Below are positions 7,772 through 16,610 of a DNA stretch of 64,000 bases, piece by piece. Where the stretch lies: positions 372,001 to 436,000 of the forward strand of contig CAVPGP010000001.1 of the NCBI GenBank assembly GCA_963704025.1. The letters run 5' to 3'. The stretch is from CAVPGP01 sp963704025. Lineage in GTDB: Bacteria; Actinomycetota; Thermoleophilia; Gaiellales; Gaiellaceae. The position numbers were made by a program, and so were the translations under genes. The notes under the pieces are model-generated. The model had not been told where the DNA came from and ran no database searches. It saw only the letters and a program-made list of their open reading frames with translations. Position 1 is the first letter of the stretch; every line of letters begins with the position of its first letter.

Positions 7772-8099
7772 TTACGAGCGGACGGGCTTGAAGTACCGCC
7801 TGAGCTCCCAGTCGGCAACGTTGTTGCCGATCCTCTCGCCCTGCTCCACCGAGTTGTCGGAAGTGGAAGCCGAGCCAGACGCGCGCGTCCACGACCTGGT
7901 CCTGGATGTCCTTGACGCTGTCGAAGTGCTGGCTGGTCGTGAGGACCGAGCTTCCGTTCTCTCCTCCCGGCATGGTCACGTCGACGTGCTTCGTGTGCAG
8001 CGCGGCAGCAAGCGCATCGCTGAAGCCCGCCGTGAAGCAGCCGTGCTGGGACGGATACTCGGGGTGGCCCGGCACGCCCAGAAGCGCCTGCCATGCCAA
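7772..8099 (-). pseudogene. Vanadium-dependent haloperoxidase / PAP2 remnant
   Basis: Only the C-terminal third of a vanadium haloperoxidase-type PAP2 protein is present. It begins near a WQALLGVPGHPEYPS segment, carries the metal-site HGCF histidine region, then ARVWLGFHFR, and ends SVEQGERIGNNVADWEL plus a short tail at TAA 7772. The last part is in another frame: an extra base near 7852-7860 separates FHFR from the following NSVEQGE segment. No matching N-terminal half is found before the neighbouring secreted-protein gene at 8178. Even if the indel is a sequencing error, the gene is 5'-truncated and probably inactive. Confidence 0.65.
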
Positions 8100-8177
8100 C
8101 CTCAAGGCAGCGCCGCGGCGAGCGTCACGTTCCCGACCTCGCACGCTGCCACCTCCGCGATGACGTCTGCGTTCTCG

Positions 8178-8651
8178 TCACTTCGAAGTCAGAAAGCCCT
8201 CGGCTTGGAAGCCCGCCGGCCCGCGCGGGGGATGGAGCCAGACGGTCGCCGCGCGCCCGCCACCAGTGACCCCCTTGTACGCGCGCGTCCCGCTGACGAC
8301 CCGCCACGTACTGACGCCGATCGTGTAGCCGCTCCCGGCGTCGATCCACTCGTTGTGGAAGCGGAGCACGAGCGTCCCTCGCTTCCCCGTGAGCGTCCTG
8401 CGGTCATGGTCATTGATAATGACGTCCTGTCCGTCACGAACGAGGCTGCGGTAGCCCCAGCAGCAAGAGTCGAAGCTGCCGGAGTCGGTGCCGAGCGCTC
8501 CCGGCGTAAGCGGAGTCAGCGTGAAACTGTCGACTCCGGTCTTGCTGGTGATCACGACTCGCTGCTTCGACGCCGTCGACGTGCCGGCGGCGGCGCACAC
8601 GAACGTCAGCGCCACCGCGAGCACGACGAGCCCTGCGTTTCTCGCCTGCAT
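8178..8651 (-). CDS. Secreted protein with allene-oxide-cyclase/dirigent-like barrel
   Basis: A 157-residue exported protein. A signal peptide (MQARNAGLVVLAVALTFVCA, cut near residue 24) is followed by a beta-rich domain. The segment SGTRAYKGVTGGGR near 125-138 is the G-T/R-x-Y-x-G-x-x-G-x-G-R turn seen in dirigent/AOC-barrel-like bacterial proteins. AAAGGAG lies 6 bp before ATG 8651. Two adjacent cysteines (SCCWG, near 63-64) are unusual. Upstream lie three SARP-type heptamers and a -10-like AACGAT, so it is the best candidate target of the SARP regulator at 10805. No enzymatic function can be assigned. Confidence 0.7.
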   Translation of the reverse strand: MQARNAGLVVLAVALTFVCAAAGTSTASKQRVVITSKTGVDSFTLTPLTPGALGTDSGSFDSCCWGYRSLVRDGQDVIINDHDRRTLTGKRGTLVLRFHNEWIDAGSGYTIGVSTWRVVSGTRAYKGVTGGGRAATVWLHPPRGPAGFQAEGFLTSK

Positions 8652-8684
8652 GTGCACTCCTTTCAAGAGCGTCTGCCTGTCACC

Positions 8685-8727
8685 ATCGTTGTGAACCGCG
8701 CTGAGGAGGCGCTGAGCGTGCGCTGAG
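8685..8727 (-). promoter_or_regulatory. Predicted SARP operator and -10 for the secreted-protein gene
   Basis: Three identical heptamers CGCTGAG (8699-8705, 8710-8716, 8721-8727; CTCAGCG on the coding strand) stand at an exact 11-bp pitch with 4-bp spacers. On the coding strand the last repeat is followed by 8 bp and then AACGAT (8690-8685), a weak -10 hexamer. SARP regulators bind direct heptamer repeats of 11-bp pitch, with the last one 8 bp before the -10; the match to this known layout is exact. Binding is inferred. Confidence 0.65.
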
Positions 8728-8746
8728 GCCTTCGGCTCCGGGGCTA

Positions 8747-10653
8747 CTAACAGCTTCCGAAGTACACGTTCTTGGCGACGCCAACCCAGGCGAAGTCGCC
8801 GTCGACTGCGAGCGACTGAGGGTGATAGCCGAGCTCGATCGTCCCGACGACTCGATTGGTGGCGGGATCGATACGCGACACGCTGGCGCACTGGCTCGTG
8901 ACCCAGACCGACCCCTGATCGACTGCGACGGCAAAGGGCAGGTGCCCGACAGCGATGACTTCCCGCGTGTGACCTGTGACCGGATCGATCCGACGAACCG
9001 TGTCGTCTTCCCTTTGCGCGACCCAGACAGAGCCGAAGCCGACTGCGACTCCGACCGGGAACCTCCCGACCGGAATGCGTCGCGCGCGACCACTCCGCAC
9101 ATCCACGCGAAGCACGTCGCCGGCGGGCGCGCCGCGCCGACCGCCGAGCGCGATCCAGGCGGCGCCGTAGCCGAATGTGACGTCTTCCGGGAAGTCCAAT
9201 AGGCCGAGTCGGTATGTCCGCTGCAGTCCGAGGGGGTGGAGGCGCCAGCGTTCGACCACGCCGCCGCCCACTGCTTCCATCGCAATCCAGAGTGCGCCGC
9301 CGCCGACTGTAATAGAAGTCCCTGTTGTGTCTCTCGGAAGCGGGACGCGTGGAGCGGTGTCTCTCGGAAGCGGGACGGGTGGAGTGGGGATGCGGTGTAC
9401 GGCGTCGACGAGCGGCAGCGCAGCGTCGACCAACGTGACCTGTCGGCGGCGGACGCTGGCGACCCACACCCGCTTCGCACCCTCTGCGGCGAGGCCGTCG
9501 CTGGCATCGAACTTCCCCGAGTTCACGACAGCGCCCGTGCGGGTGTCGACCCGCGTCAGGGTCCCGTCGCCTTCGCTCGCCGCGAAGATGTACGGGCCGA
9601 CCCTCTCGATCTCGTGCGGGATCCTGCCCACGGGGACGACGTCGACGATCTTGTGGGACTCGAGGTCGACCTTCACCAGGCTGTCCGGCACGACTGTGGG
9701 CGTGGCAGCACCTCCACCAAGGAGGATTGCCGTCGCGACCGTCGCGACCGCTGCGAGGGTCGCCGCGCCGAGCGCCGCGACGAGGAGGCGCCTGCGCCCG
9801 CGCGGCCGCGGTCGAATGCCAAAGGCAGCCTCCGCCGCCTCGATGAGCGCGGCGCAGGTCCGATACCGCTCGTCGGGCGACTTGGCCATCGCGCGGCGGA
9901 GCACGGCGTCGATCGCCTCGGGCAGGTCCGAGCCGCGCTCACTCGCGCCCGGCGGCTCCTCCTCTAGGTGCGCCCACGCGACCGCCAGCCGAGAGTCGTG
10001 GACGAACGGCGCCTCTCCGGTGAGGCATTCGTAGAGGACACATCCGAGCGAGTAGACGTCTGCGCGCTCGTCGACGCGTTCGCCCTCGATTTGCTCGGGG
10101 GCAAGGTATGCGGGCGTCCCGACCGAGCGACCTTCGTCCGCCCGAGCGCCCTTCTCGTCGAGATGCCTGGTCAGGCCGAAGTCGGCGAGATAGACGTGCT
10201 CGGCCTCGTCGAGCAGGATGTTGGACGGCTTGACGTCCCGATGGACGAGTCCCTTCGCGTGTGCGGCATCGAGTGCGTCCGCGACCTGGCGGCAGATCGC
10301 GAGGGCACGGGACGGCTCGAGCGCGCCCTTCGCGCGCAGGAGCTTTCGCAGATCCGTTCCGGCGACGAGGCGCATCGCGAGGTAGAGGCGACCGGCCGAC
10401 GTCACCGGCGTCGTGGATCGGCACGACGTTTGGATGCTCGAGCGAGATGGCGAGCTCTGTCTCTCGGGCGAAGCGTTCGCGGAAGCGCTCGTCGCAGCGC
10501 CAGCTCAGGCGCGACGAGCTTCAGCGCGACCGTCCGCTTCAGCCGCAGGTCGAAGGCACGGTAGACGACACCCATCCCGCCTCGGCCGATCAGCTCGTCG
10601 ATCCGATATCCGACGAACTCCGACCCGATCCCGATTTCTGGCCGAGCGATCAC
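8747..10653 (-). CDS. PknB-type Ser/Thr kinase with C-terminal beta-propeller (two frameshifts)
   Basis: Reconstructed length is 634 residues. A glycine loop IGRGGMGVVYRAFD near 22-35 and VALK lysine open the kinase domain; later come HRDVKPSN, DFGLTRH and GTPAYLAPEQIEGE. One membrane helix (LLVAALGAATLAAVATVATA) precedes an outer domain of about 340 residues with repeated xxVWVAxxxxxxVxRID blades (YncE/NHL-type propeller), suggesting extracytoplasmic sensing. One extra base near 10494-10497 and another near 10391 break the frame inside the N-lobe, while all motifs survive on both sides. GTG 10653 has GGAGGA about 12 bp upstream. A 10-residue unit in the propeller is duplicated (9325-9384). 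It is divergent from the SARP gene. Confidence 0.8.
9325..9384. repeat. 30-bp in-frame tandem duplication in the kinase propeller
   Basis: Two adjacent 30-bp units (9325-9354 and 9355-9384) differ at two positions only. They encode two copies of a ten-residue unit ending VPLPRDT in a loop between propeller blades. The in-frame, near-identical copy indicates a recent tandem duplication. Confidence 0.8.
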
Positions 10654-10707
10654 GGCATCCGGTGTCCTCCAGCTTCAAGATTACGCCGCGGGCAGCGGCC
10701 GCCAGCG

Positions 10708-10750
10708 ATGGTCGGTGACGCTGCTGAGGCACCGCTGAGCCTCGGCTGAG
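10708..10750 (-). promoter_or_regulatory. Predicted SARP operator between the kinase and SARP genes
   Basis: Three heptamers TGCTGAG (10722-10728), CGCTGAG (10733-10739) and GGCTGAG (10744-10750) repeat at exactly 11 bp, sharing the core GCTGAG. Reading toward the kinase, the last repeat is followed by 8 bp and GACCAT (10713-10708), the same geometry as the site at 8685-8727. Reading toward the SARP gene, TAGCGT (10761-10766) could be a -10 at 10 bp distance. Control of the kinase, with possible autoregulation, is inferred. Confidence 0.6.
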
Positions 10751-10804
10751 CCGAGGGTGTTAGCGTCGCCGCCGCAGACTGAGAAGGTGCCGCGAGGAGG
10801 AGAC

Positions 10805-12447
10805 GTGGAGTTCCGCATCCTGGGGCCGCTCGAGGTCGTCGAGCACGGCCGTGCTCTCCCGCTCGGCGGCGCGAGGCAGCGGACGCTTCTCGCGCTCCTG
10901 CTCACGCGTGCGAACGAGGTCGTCTCGGCACGACCGGCTCATCGACGAGCTCTGGGACGCCGAGCCGCCCAGGGGCGCCGCCAACGCGCTGCAGTACCAC
11001 GTCTCACAGCTCCGCAAGGCGCTCGCTCCGGGCGAGGCGATCGTCACGCAGGAACCGGGGTACGTGATCCGCGTCGGTCCGGACGAGCTCGACCTGCTCC
11101 GCTTCGAGGCGCTGATCGAGGAGGCGAGGCGGGCGCCACCCGAGCTCGCGGCGCAACGTCTACGCGAAGGTCTCGACCTCTGGCGCGGTCCGGCGCTCGC
11201 CGACCTCGCCGACGAGTCGTTCGCGCAAACCGAGATTCCTCGCCTCGAAGAGCTCCGCCTGGAGGCGCTCGAACGCCGGTTCGAGGCCGACCTCGCTCTC
11301 GGACGCCACGCCGAGCTCGTCGGAGAGGTCCAGGCGCTCGTTCTCGCACACCCGCTCCGCGAACGGCCGCGCGCCGTCCTCATGCAAGCGCTCTATGGCT
11401 CAGGACGGCAGGTCGATGCGCTCGAGGTCTACCGCGAGACCCGGCGGCTGCTGGTCGACGAGCTCGGCATCGAGCCAAGCCCGGCCCTGCAGGAGCTCGA
11501 GCAGGCGATCCTTCGCCATGACCCGGCCTTGACCTTCGCAGGGGGTGGCCGCGGCGCCTCGGCAGCGAGCAATCATGGTCGTCGCAGCCGACCAGGAGCG
11601 GCTCGACGACCTTCTTGCGGTCGCCGAGCCGCTCGCCCGACGACCTGCGCGCGAGCTCATCCTGGCCCGGCTCTTGCGCGACGGCGGTGAGCTTGTGGCC
11701 GCGAGCGCCGCGCTCTCGGGACGCCGAGACGCGCTCGCGCAGCGAGGCGTCGCGTCCCGCATAGCCACCTACACGACGGACGAGCCAGGAGCGGACGCCG
11801 TGCGACTCGCCACAGAGCACGAAGTCGATCTCATCCTCCTCGACGCTGCATCGGAGCTCCTCGAGAGCGGACTTCCCGACCGGGATCTCGGGACTGTCCT
11901 CGAACGCGCACCCTGCGATGTAGGTGTGCTCTCAGGGACTGGAAAGATGGGCGCCGGAGCAGTCGTGACGCCGTTCGGAGGCGCCGAGCACGAGTGGGCC
12001 GCGATCGAGGTAGCCGCTTGGCTCGCCCAATCGCTCGGGACGACGCTCCGGCTCGTCGGAACCGCGGCGGATCCTGCTCTCGGGCGCCGCGACGCCAGCC
12101 GACTTCTTGCCCGCGCCTCGCTTCTGGTGCAGCAGGTTGTCGGAATCGCCACCGAGCCGGTTCTCGTCCGTCCGGGCGAGGAGGGTGTCCTCGAAGCGTC
12201 CCGCGACGCCCGGCTGCTCGTCGTCGGCCTGTCCGACCGCTGGCGATCCGAAGGCATCGGCCACACGCGATTAGCCGTCGCAATGTACGCCGAGGTGCCG
12301 ACGCTCTTCGTGCGACGCGGCCTCCGGCCTGGCGGCGTCGCCCCGAACGAGACGCTGACACGCTTCACCTGGACGCTCGGGTCGGAGCAGATTCCCCCGA
12401 AGCGCACCCCGCCGGCTGGGGTAGCAAAACGTAAGACTCGAGGATGA
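10805..12447 (+). CDS. SARP-family regulator (BTAD) fused to universal-stress-like domains (two frameshifts)
   Basis: Reconstructed length is 546 residues. VEFRILGPLEVVEHGRALPL starts an OmpR-type winged helix, with DRLIDELW in the recognition region, followed by a bacterial transcriptional activation domain of TPR helices (LRFEALIEEARR through DELGIEPSPALQELEQAIL). A second half of about 300 residues carries USP-like beta-alpha segments (AIMVVAADQERLDDLLAV, VDLILLDAASELL and a late LLVVGLSDRW). Single extra bases near 10925-10936 and 11530-11540 break the frame; removing both gives one continuous gene. GTG 10805 follows GAGGAGGAG. Nearby triple heptamer repeats fit its expected operator. The signal sensed by the C-terminal half is unknown. 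Confidence 0.78.
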
Positions 12448-12639
12448 TCGGCGTCGAGGACAACACCTGGACGGTACTCCGCGACACCGGCGGGGTCATG
12501 ACTATTCATCGGACGGGCAGGCCTCCGGACCCGGGGCCGACAGCCGGCGAGTCGCAACGACGAACGCTTCCGGCGTGGAGCGATCTCGTTCAGGCGTAAG
12601 CACGCTGGCGCAGGCGAGCGCGCGTCTCTCCTGAGCCGA

Positions 12640-13326
12640 TTAGCTTGCTTCCGGGCTGGGGGAAAACAGCTTCCAACGGCCCTCGGAGACGACTTCGACG
12701 GTGCCGTCGACCACCTTGATGGCGGTCTGATCGTCAATCGCGTACGCAGGCACTGACAACCCGGCGGCCCATTTTTCGATGTTGGCCAGGGAAGTGTCCG
12801 GCATGTCCTCGCGCTCCATGTGTGGAAACAAGGAGAAATCAACCAGTCCCAGCGCCCTGTCGCTGCCCGTGAGCGGATCACTGTCGTCGTAGGTCTCTCC
12901 TCCGAAGTCGGAAGTCGCGACCATGGCACCGCCACTCGTGCCGACGTAGACCGTCTCGGGCCGCAGCGACGGCAAGAGGTCGGCCAGTCCGGACTGCCGC
13001 ATCCAGTAACAGAGATACAAGGGACTGCCGCCCCAAACCAACAGAGCGTCGACATCCTGGACCGCCGGAACCCAGTACTCCTCTTTGATGCTGGGAAGCG
13101 CGGTGAGCTCCAGCACTCCCAACGATTTCCAACCCAGGCCGCACATGGGGCCGCCGCGCGATCCGTTGATGAACCCGTAGACGTGTGAAGGTCCGCCGGG
13201 GAAGGGCTGCAACCCGGTGGGAATGCAGAGCGCGCTCGACTCGGCAATCGGTTTGCCAAGCAAGTCGACCAGCGCGTCGTGAATGCTCGTGTTCCTGATG
13301 CCGCTGGACGTGAGAAGAAGCTTCAC
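12640..13326 (-). CDS. Peptidase E-like protein (S51 family)
   Basis: A 228-residue class-I-amidotransferase-like protein of the S51 peptidase group, whose characterised members cleave Asp-X dipeptides. The nucleophile elbow GTSGGAMV near residues 129-136 places a serine where glutaminases have cysteine; VWGGSPLYLCYWM near 98-110 is the preceding strand and helix. AGGAGG lies 5 bp before GTG 13326. Base composition is visibly less GC-rich than that of its neighbours, and it stands between a frameshifted regulator and insertion sequences, so horizontal acquisition is plausible. The 192 bp before it (12448-12639) show nothing recognisable. Confidence 0.8.
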   Translation of the reverse strand: MKLLLTSSGIRNTSIHDALVDLLGKPIAESSALCIPTGLQPFPGGPSHVYGFINGSRGGPMCGLGWKSLGVLELTALPSIKEEYWVPAVQDVDALLVWGGSPLYLCYWMRQSGLADLLPSLRPETVYVGTSGGAMVATSDFGGETYDDSDPLTGSDRALGLVDFSLFPHMEREDMPDTSLANIEKWAAGLSVPAYAIDDQTAIKVVDGTVEVVSEGRWKLFSPSPEAS

Positions 13327-13728
13327 GGTGCCTCCTGGAGAAGCAGAGCAAGCGAGAGCTTGCCAGCCGCTTTGCGGTCCGTACGTCGTAGAGACCGGCT
13401 GACCTCTGGAAACTCATCGGCTCCGGCCAGATCCAGCCTCACGTCTTCAGGTGACTGTGAGACTCGTGGTGTTGGTCTGTCTGGGGCCATCGCCAGCCTG
13501 GTTGTCGCCGTGCCGGGTGTGACTCGTCGGGTGACTGGCCGCTTCGTGCGTGCCTTGGGAATGATCTGTCCGCGCGTGTGCGGCGGCGCCGGTCTGGCGC
13601 CCGCTGCTGGCCTGATCAGGAGCTTGTCCGCCTTTCCGGCGTGACTCATCACAGTCCTGCCGCCGCGGTTTCCCCGCATCAGACCGGCACCACCGGACCC
13701 TACGAACATGGTCGGAGGATCGAGTCGG
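13327..13728. other. Gene-free stretch, probable IS110 5' flank
   Basis: About 400 bp without a supportable gene. Reading frames here are open on both strands but show no family similarity and no good ribosome-binding site until GGAGGA at about 13714-13719, in front of the IS110 transposase. It probably contains the non-coding left end of that element; IS110 elements lack clear terminal inverted repeats, so the boundary cannot be placed. Confidence 0.4.
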
Positions 13729-14706
13729 ATGCTTGCAGACGAGCTGGACTACGTGCTTGGCGTGGACACGCACCGCGACGAACACGTCGTGGCTGTCGTG
13801 ACTGCGCCGGCCGGCGCAGTCGTCGCCGGAAAGACCGCGCGCGCCAAACGCGCGCGGCTATCGGGACCTGCTTCGCCTCGCCGCACGGCACGCGCCGGGG
13901 CGGCGTGCATGGGCGATCGAGGGAACCGGCAGCTACGGGGTCGGCCTCGCTCGCTATCTCGCCGAACGCGGCGAGACGGTGCTCGAGGTCAGCCGCACAC
14001 CACGGACCGAGCGGCGGCTGCGCGGCAAGGACGACTCCCTCGACGCTGCCCGCACCGCGCGAGCCGCACTCGCAGCCGACACGCTCGCAACGCCGCGGAC
14101 CGGCGAGCGGCGGGAAGCTCTCCGGCTGCTGCTGGTCGCGCGCCGCAGCGCCGTCGACGTCCGCCGCGAAGCGCTCAGCCAGCTGCGGGCCGTGATCGTG
14201 ACCGCCGCCGAACCGCTGCGCCAAGAGCTCCGCGGACTGCCGACCGGCAAGCTGCTCGACCGCTGCAGCCACCTCCGCCGCAGCAACTCGACCGCGGACG
14301 CGCTCGCAACCCGTCTCGTCCTGCGCAGCCTGGCACGTCGCATCCAAGCCGCAACCGTCGAGGCGAACGAGCTCGAACGCGAACTGCTCGCCCACGTCCG
14401 AGTACTCGCGCCAGCACGGCTCGACGAGCCAGGCGTCGGACCCGTGGTCGCCGCCCAGCTGATCGTCGCCTGGTCACACCAAGGCCGGCTGCGCTCCGAA
14501 GCCTGCTTCGCGCGCCTCGCCGGCGTCGCCCCCGTCCCCGCCTCAAGCGGGCAAACGCAGCGACACCGACTCAGCCGCGGCGGCGACCGCCAACTCAACC
14601 GGGCGCTGCACACCATCGTGCTCCACCGACGACTGCACGATCCCACGACGCGCGACTACATCGCCCAACGCATCGCCGAAGGCAAGACCAAAGGCGAAGC
14701 GACACG
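13729..14706 (+). pseudogene. IS110-family transposase, frameshifted and cut by an IS3 element
   Basis: The RuvC-like N-terminal part starts at ATG 13729 with DYVLGVDTHRDEHVVAVV, then continues in the next frame after an extra base near 13845-13855 as RGYRDLLRLAARHAPG, AIEGTGSYGVGLARYLAERG and RGKDDSLDAARTARAAL. The C-terminal transposase_20 domain has PGVGPVVAAQLIVAW and FARLAGVAPVPASSG with the family serine, and a RHRLSRGGDRQLNRALH segment. The frame is cut after KTKGEATR, where the IS3-family element begins. A short open stretch after that element (about 15998-16048) may be the displaced C-terminus. The copy is inactive as it stands. Confidence 0.82.
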
Positions 14707-14776
14707 TGGAATTGACCCGCTTCGGTTGACACCGTGATGCTTTCGGGCCAAGCGGCCCGTGAGAGGAGCGTGTGTG

Positions 14777-15073
14777 ATGCCGAGGACGAGACCGCCGTAC
14801 CCGCCGGAGTTCCGGATCGAGGCGGTGCGGATGCTGCGAGCTGGGGTGCGGTCGCCGAAGCAGTTGGCGGCCGAGCTTGGCTGCTCGGAGCAGACGTTGC
14901 GCAACTGGTTGCGCCAGGACGAGGCCGACCGTGGTGAGCGCGACGACGTGCTGAGCTCGGAGGAGCGGCAGCGGTTGCGCGAGCTGGAGCGCGAAAACAA
15001 GGTGCTGCGCCAGGAGCGCGAGATCCTGAAGCGGGCCGCGGCTTTCTTTGCCAGGGAGACCGATCGACCGTGA
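14777..15073 (+). CDS. IS3-family transposase OrfA
   Basis: A 98-residue OrfA. The N-terminal helix-turn-helix (YPPEFRIEAVRMLRAG then QLAAELGCSEQTLRNWLRQ) binds the terminal repeats; a leucine-rich coiled coil (LRELERENKVLRQEREILKR) serves oligomerisation. GAGAGGAG ends about 8 bp before ATG 14777. The stop overlaps the GTG of OrfB by four bases. No A-rich slippery heptamer is evident at the junction, so coupling rather than programmed frameshifting may link the two frames. Confidence 0.85.
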   Translation: MPRTRPPYPPEFRIEAVRMLRAGVRSPKQLAAELGCSEQTLRNWLRQDEADRGERDDVLSSEERQRLRELERENKVLRQEREILKRAAAFFARETDRP

Positions 15074-15959
15074 CCAGGTTCCGGTTCGTCGAGGCTGAGG
15101 CCGCACAGTTCCCCGTCTCCCTGCTGTGCCGGGTCGTCGGTGTGACTCGTCAGGGCTTCTACGCCTGGAAGCGGCGGCCGCCGAGCGCGCGCGAGCTCGC
15201 CGACCGCAAGCTCGCCGAGCGGATCCGCGAGATCTACATCGAGACGGAGGAGATCTACGGTGCGCCGCGGATCTACTCGGAGCTGAAGCTCGGCGACGGC
15301 ATCCGGGTCGGCAAGAAGCGGGTCGCTCGGTTGATGCGCCAGCTCGGGATCCGTGGCGCCGACGGCCGTCGCGGTGGGCTGCGCACGACGGTGCGTGACC
15401 CGAGGCGGCACTCGGCGCCGGACCTCGTCGACCGCGACTTCGCACGGGCGGAGCCGAACCGGCTCTGGGTCTGCGACCTGAAGTACATCCAGACCGGCCA
15501 GGGCTTCCTCTTCCTCGCCGCCGTCCAGGACGTGTTCAGCCGCCGGATCATCGGCTGGTCGATGCGCGACGACCTCAAGAGCCGAGCTCGTGCTCGACGC
15601 GCTCGGCATGGCCGTCAGCGGCGCGCGGCGGTGACGCCGCCGGCGTCGTCGCGCATTCGGATCACGGGTCGCAGTACACCAGCTTCGTCTACGGCGCCTA
15701 CGCCAAGCAGTCCGGCATCGACCTCTCGATGGGCTCGATCGGCGACCCCTGGGACAACGCGGTCGCCGAGAGCTTCTTCGCCAGGCTCGAGAAGGAGCTC
15801 CTCCGCCGCGAGCGCTTCGCCACCCGCGAGCAGGCCCGACTCAGGGTCTTCTGGTACATCGAGTGCTTCTACAACCCCCGCCGCAGGCACTCCAGCCTCG
15901 GCATGCTCAGCCCGATCGACTACGAACACCAACACCAACAGGAGGCCATCGCGGCCTAA
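15070..15959 (+). pseudogene. IS3-family transposase OrfB (DDE integrase), two frameshifts
   Basis: The full 890-bp span gives 295 residues once two extra bases, near 15570-15590 and 15630-15645, are removed. Visible are an HTH_21-like start (ARELADRKLAERIREIYIE, YGAPRIYSEL) and the rve core: the first Asp in LWVCDLKYI, the second in VAHSDHGSQYTS, and Glu in DNAVAESFFARLEKE, ending with YNPRRRHSSLG. All three DDE residues are therefore preserved but lie in three frames, so the copy is non-functional unless the indels are sequencing errors. Confidence 0.82.
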
Positions 15960-15992
15960 CGACAAGGTGTCAACGGAAACGGGTTATTTCCA

Positions 15993-16255
15993 GAGACCAT
16001 CTGAAACGCCTTGAACACACGTCTTCCGAGGCGAACCAGAACCGCTAGCGCGGTCCTCTACATGCCCATCGCGTGGTGACTACTCGCTCCTGAGCAGGGC
16101 TTTTCTGCGTTCGATCGCTGCGTGACAACACGGAGACGACACCAGGACAGGGCTCTACGGCACGCATCGAAATTGATCGGGAGGCGTTCAGCGCACTGCG
16201 CCGACTCGTGCCAGCCCCAATGATTCGCTGGGGTGCCTCTGCGACGATTCGTCAC
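15993..16255. other. Gene-free stretch after the IS3 element
   Basis: About 260 bp between the IS right end and the response-regulator gene. The first 60 bp contain an open frame with HLKRLEH, compatible with the displaced C-terminus of the interrupted IS110 transposase, whose homologues end in an LKR-rich helix. The rest shows no gene or repeat I can support; it should hold the promoter of the downstream two-component genes. Confidence 0.35.
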
Positions 16256-16609
16256 GTGCGCCCAACCGTGCTCATCGTCGACGACCACGAGGATTTTCGC
16301 GCCTCCGCGAGAGCCCTGCTCGAGGGCGAGGGCTTCACGGTCGTCGGCGAGGCCGCGGATGGGACCAGCGCGCTCGAGGCCGTGGCGGCGCTCCGGCCCG
16401 ACGTCGTGCTGCTCGACATCCAGCTTCCGGGCATCGACGGGCTGACGGTGGCCGAGCGGCTAGCCTCGGCTGCAGGCTCGCCGGCCGTGGTGTTGATCTC
16501 CAGCCGCGACGCCTCGGCCTACGGCGCGCGGCTCGCGAACTCGCCGGCACGCGGATTCATCGCCAAGAGCGCGCTCTCCGTGGACGCACTCGCGGCGCTG
16601 GTGGCGTGA
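16256..16609 (+). CDS. Single-domain response regulator (receiver only)
   Basis: A 117-residue CheY-like receiver. The acidic pair is VDDHED near residue 8, the phospho-acceptor Asp is in VVLLDIQLPGIDG near 52, the switch Ser is in VVLISSRDAS, and the conserved Lys is in FIAKSAL. No output domain follows, so signal passes by protein contact. I chose GTG 16256, directly before the first beta-strand; the frame is open upstream to 16208. The stop is one base before the start of the sensor kinase, so the pair forms an operon. Confidence 0.85.
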   Translation: MRPTVLIVDDHEDFRASARALLEGEGFTVVGEAADGTSALEAVAALRPDVVLLDIQLPGIDGLTVAERLASAAGSPAVVLISSRDASAYGARLANSPARGFIAKSALSVDALAALVA

Positions 16610-16610
16610 C

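Larger units (their letters stand above)
14707..15992 (+). mobile_element. IS3-family insertion sequence (1286 bp)
   Basis: The ends are 26-bp imperfect inverted repeats, 14707-14732 and 15967-15992, matching at 22 of 26 positions and starting TGGAA, so the element has the 5'-TG...CA-3' termini usual for IS3. Inside are two consecutive transposase frames. No target-site duplication is evident: the flanks read ACACG on the left and GAGAC on the right. The element sits inside the 3' end of an IS110 transposase gene. Confidence 0.82.

Noticed and set aside
15060..15080. Programmed -1 frameshifting between IS3 OrfA and OrfB.
   Set aside because: No A-rich slippery heptamer is seen; the two frames overlap by GTGA and are better explained by coupling. 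The internal OrfB shifts are ordinary indels.
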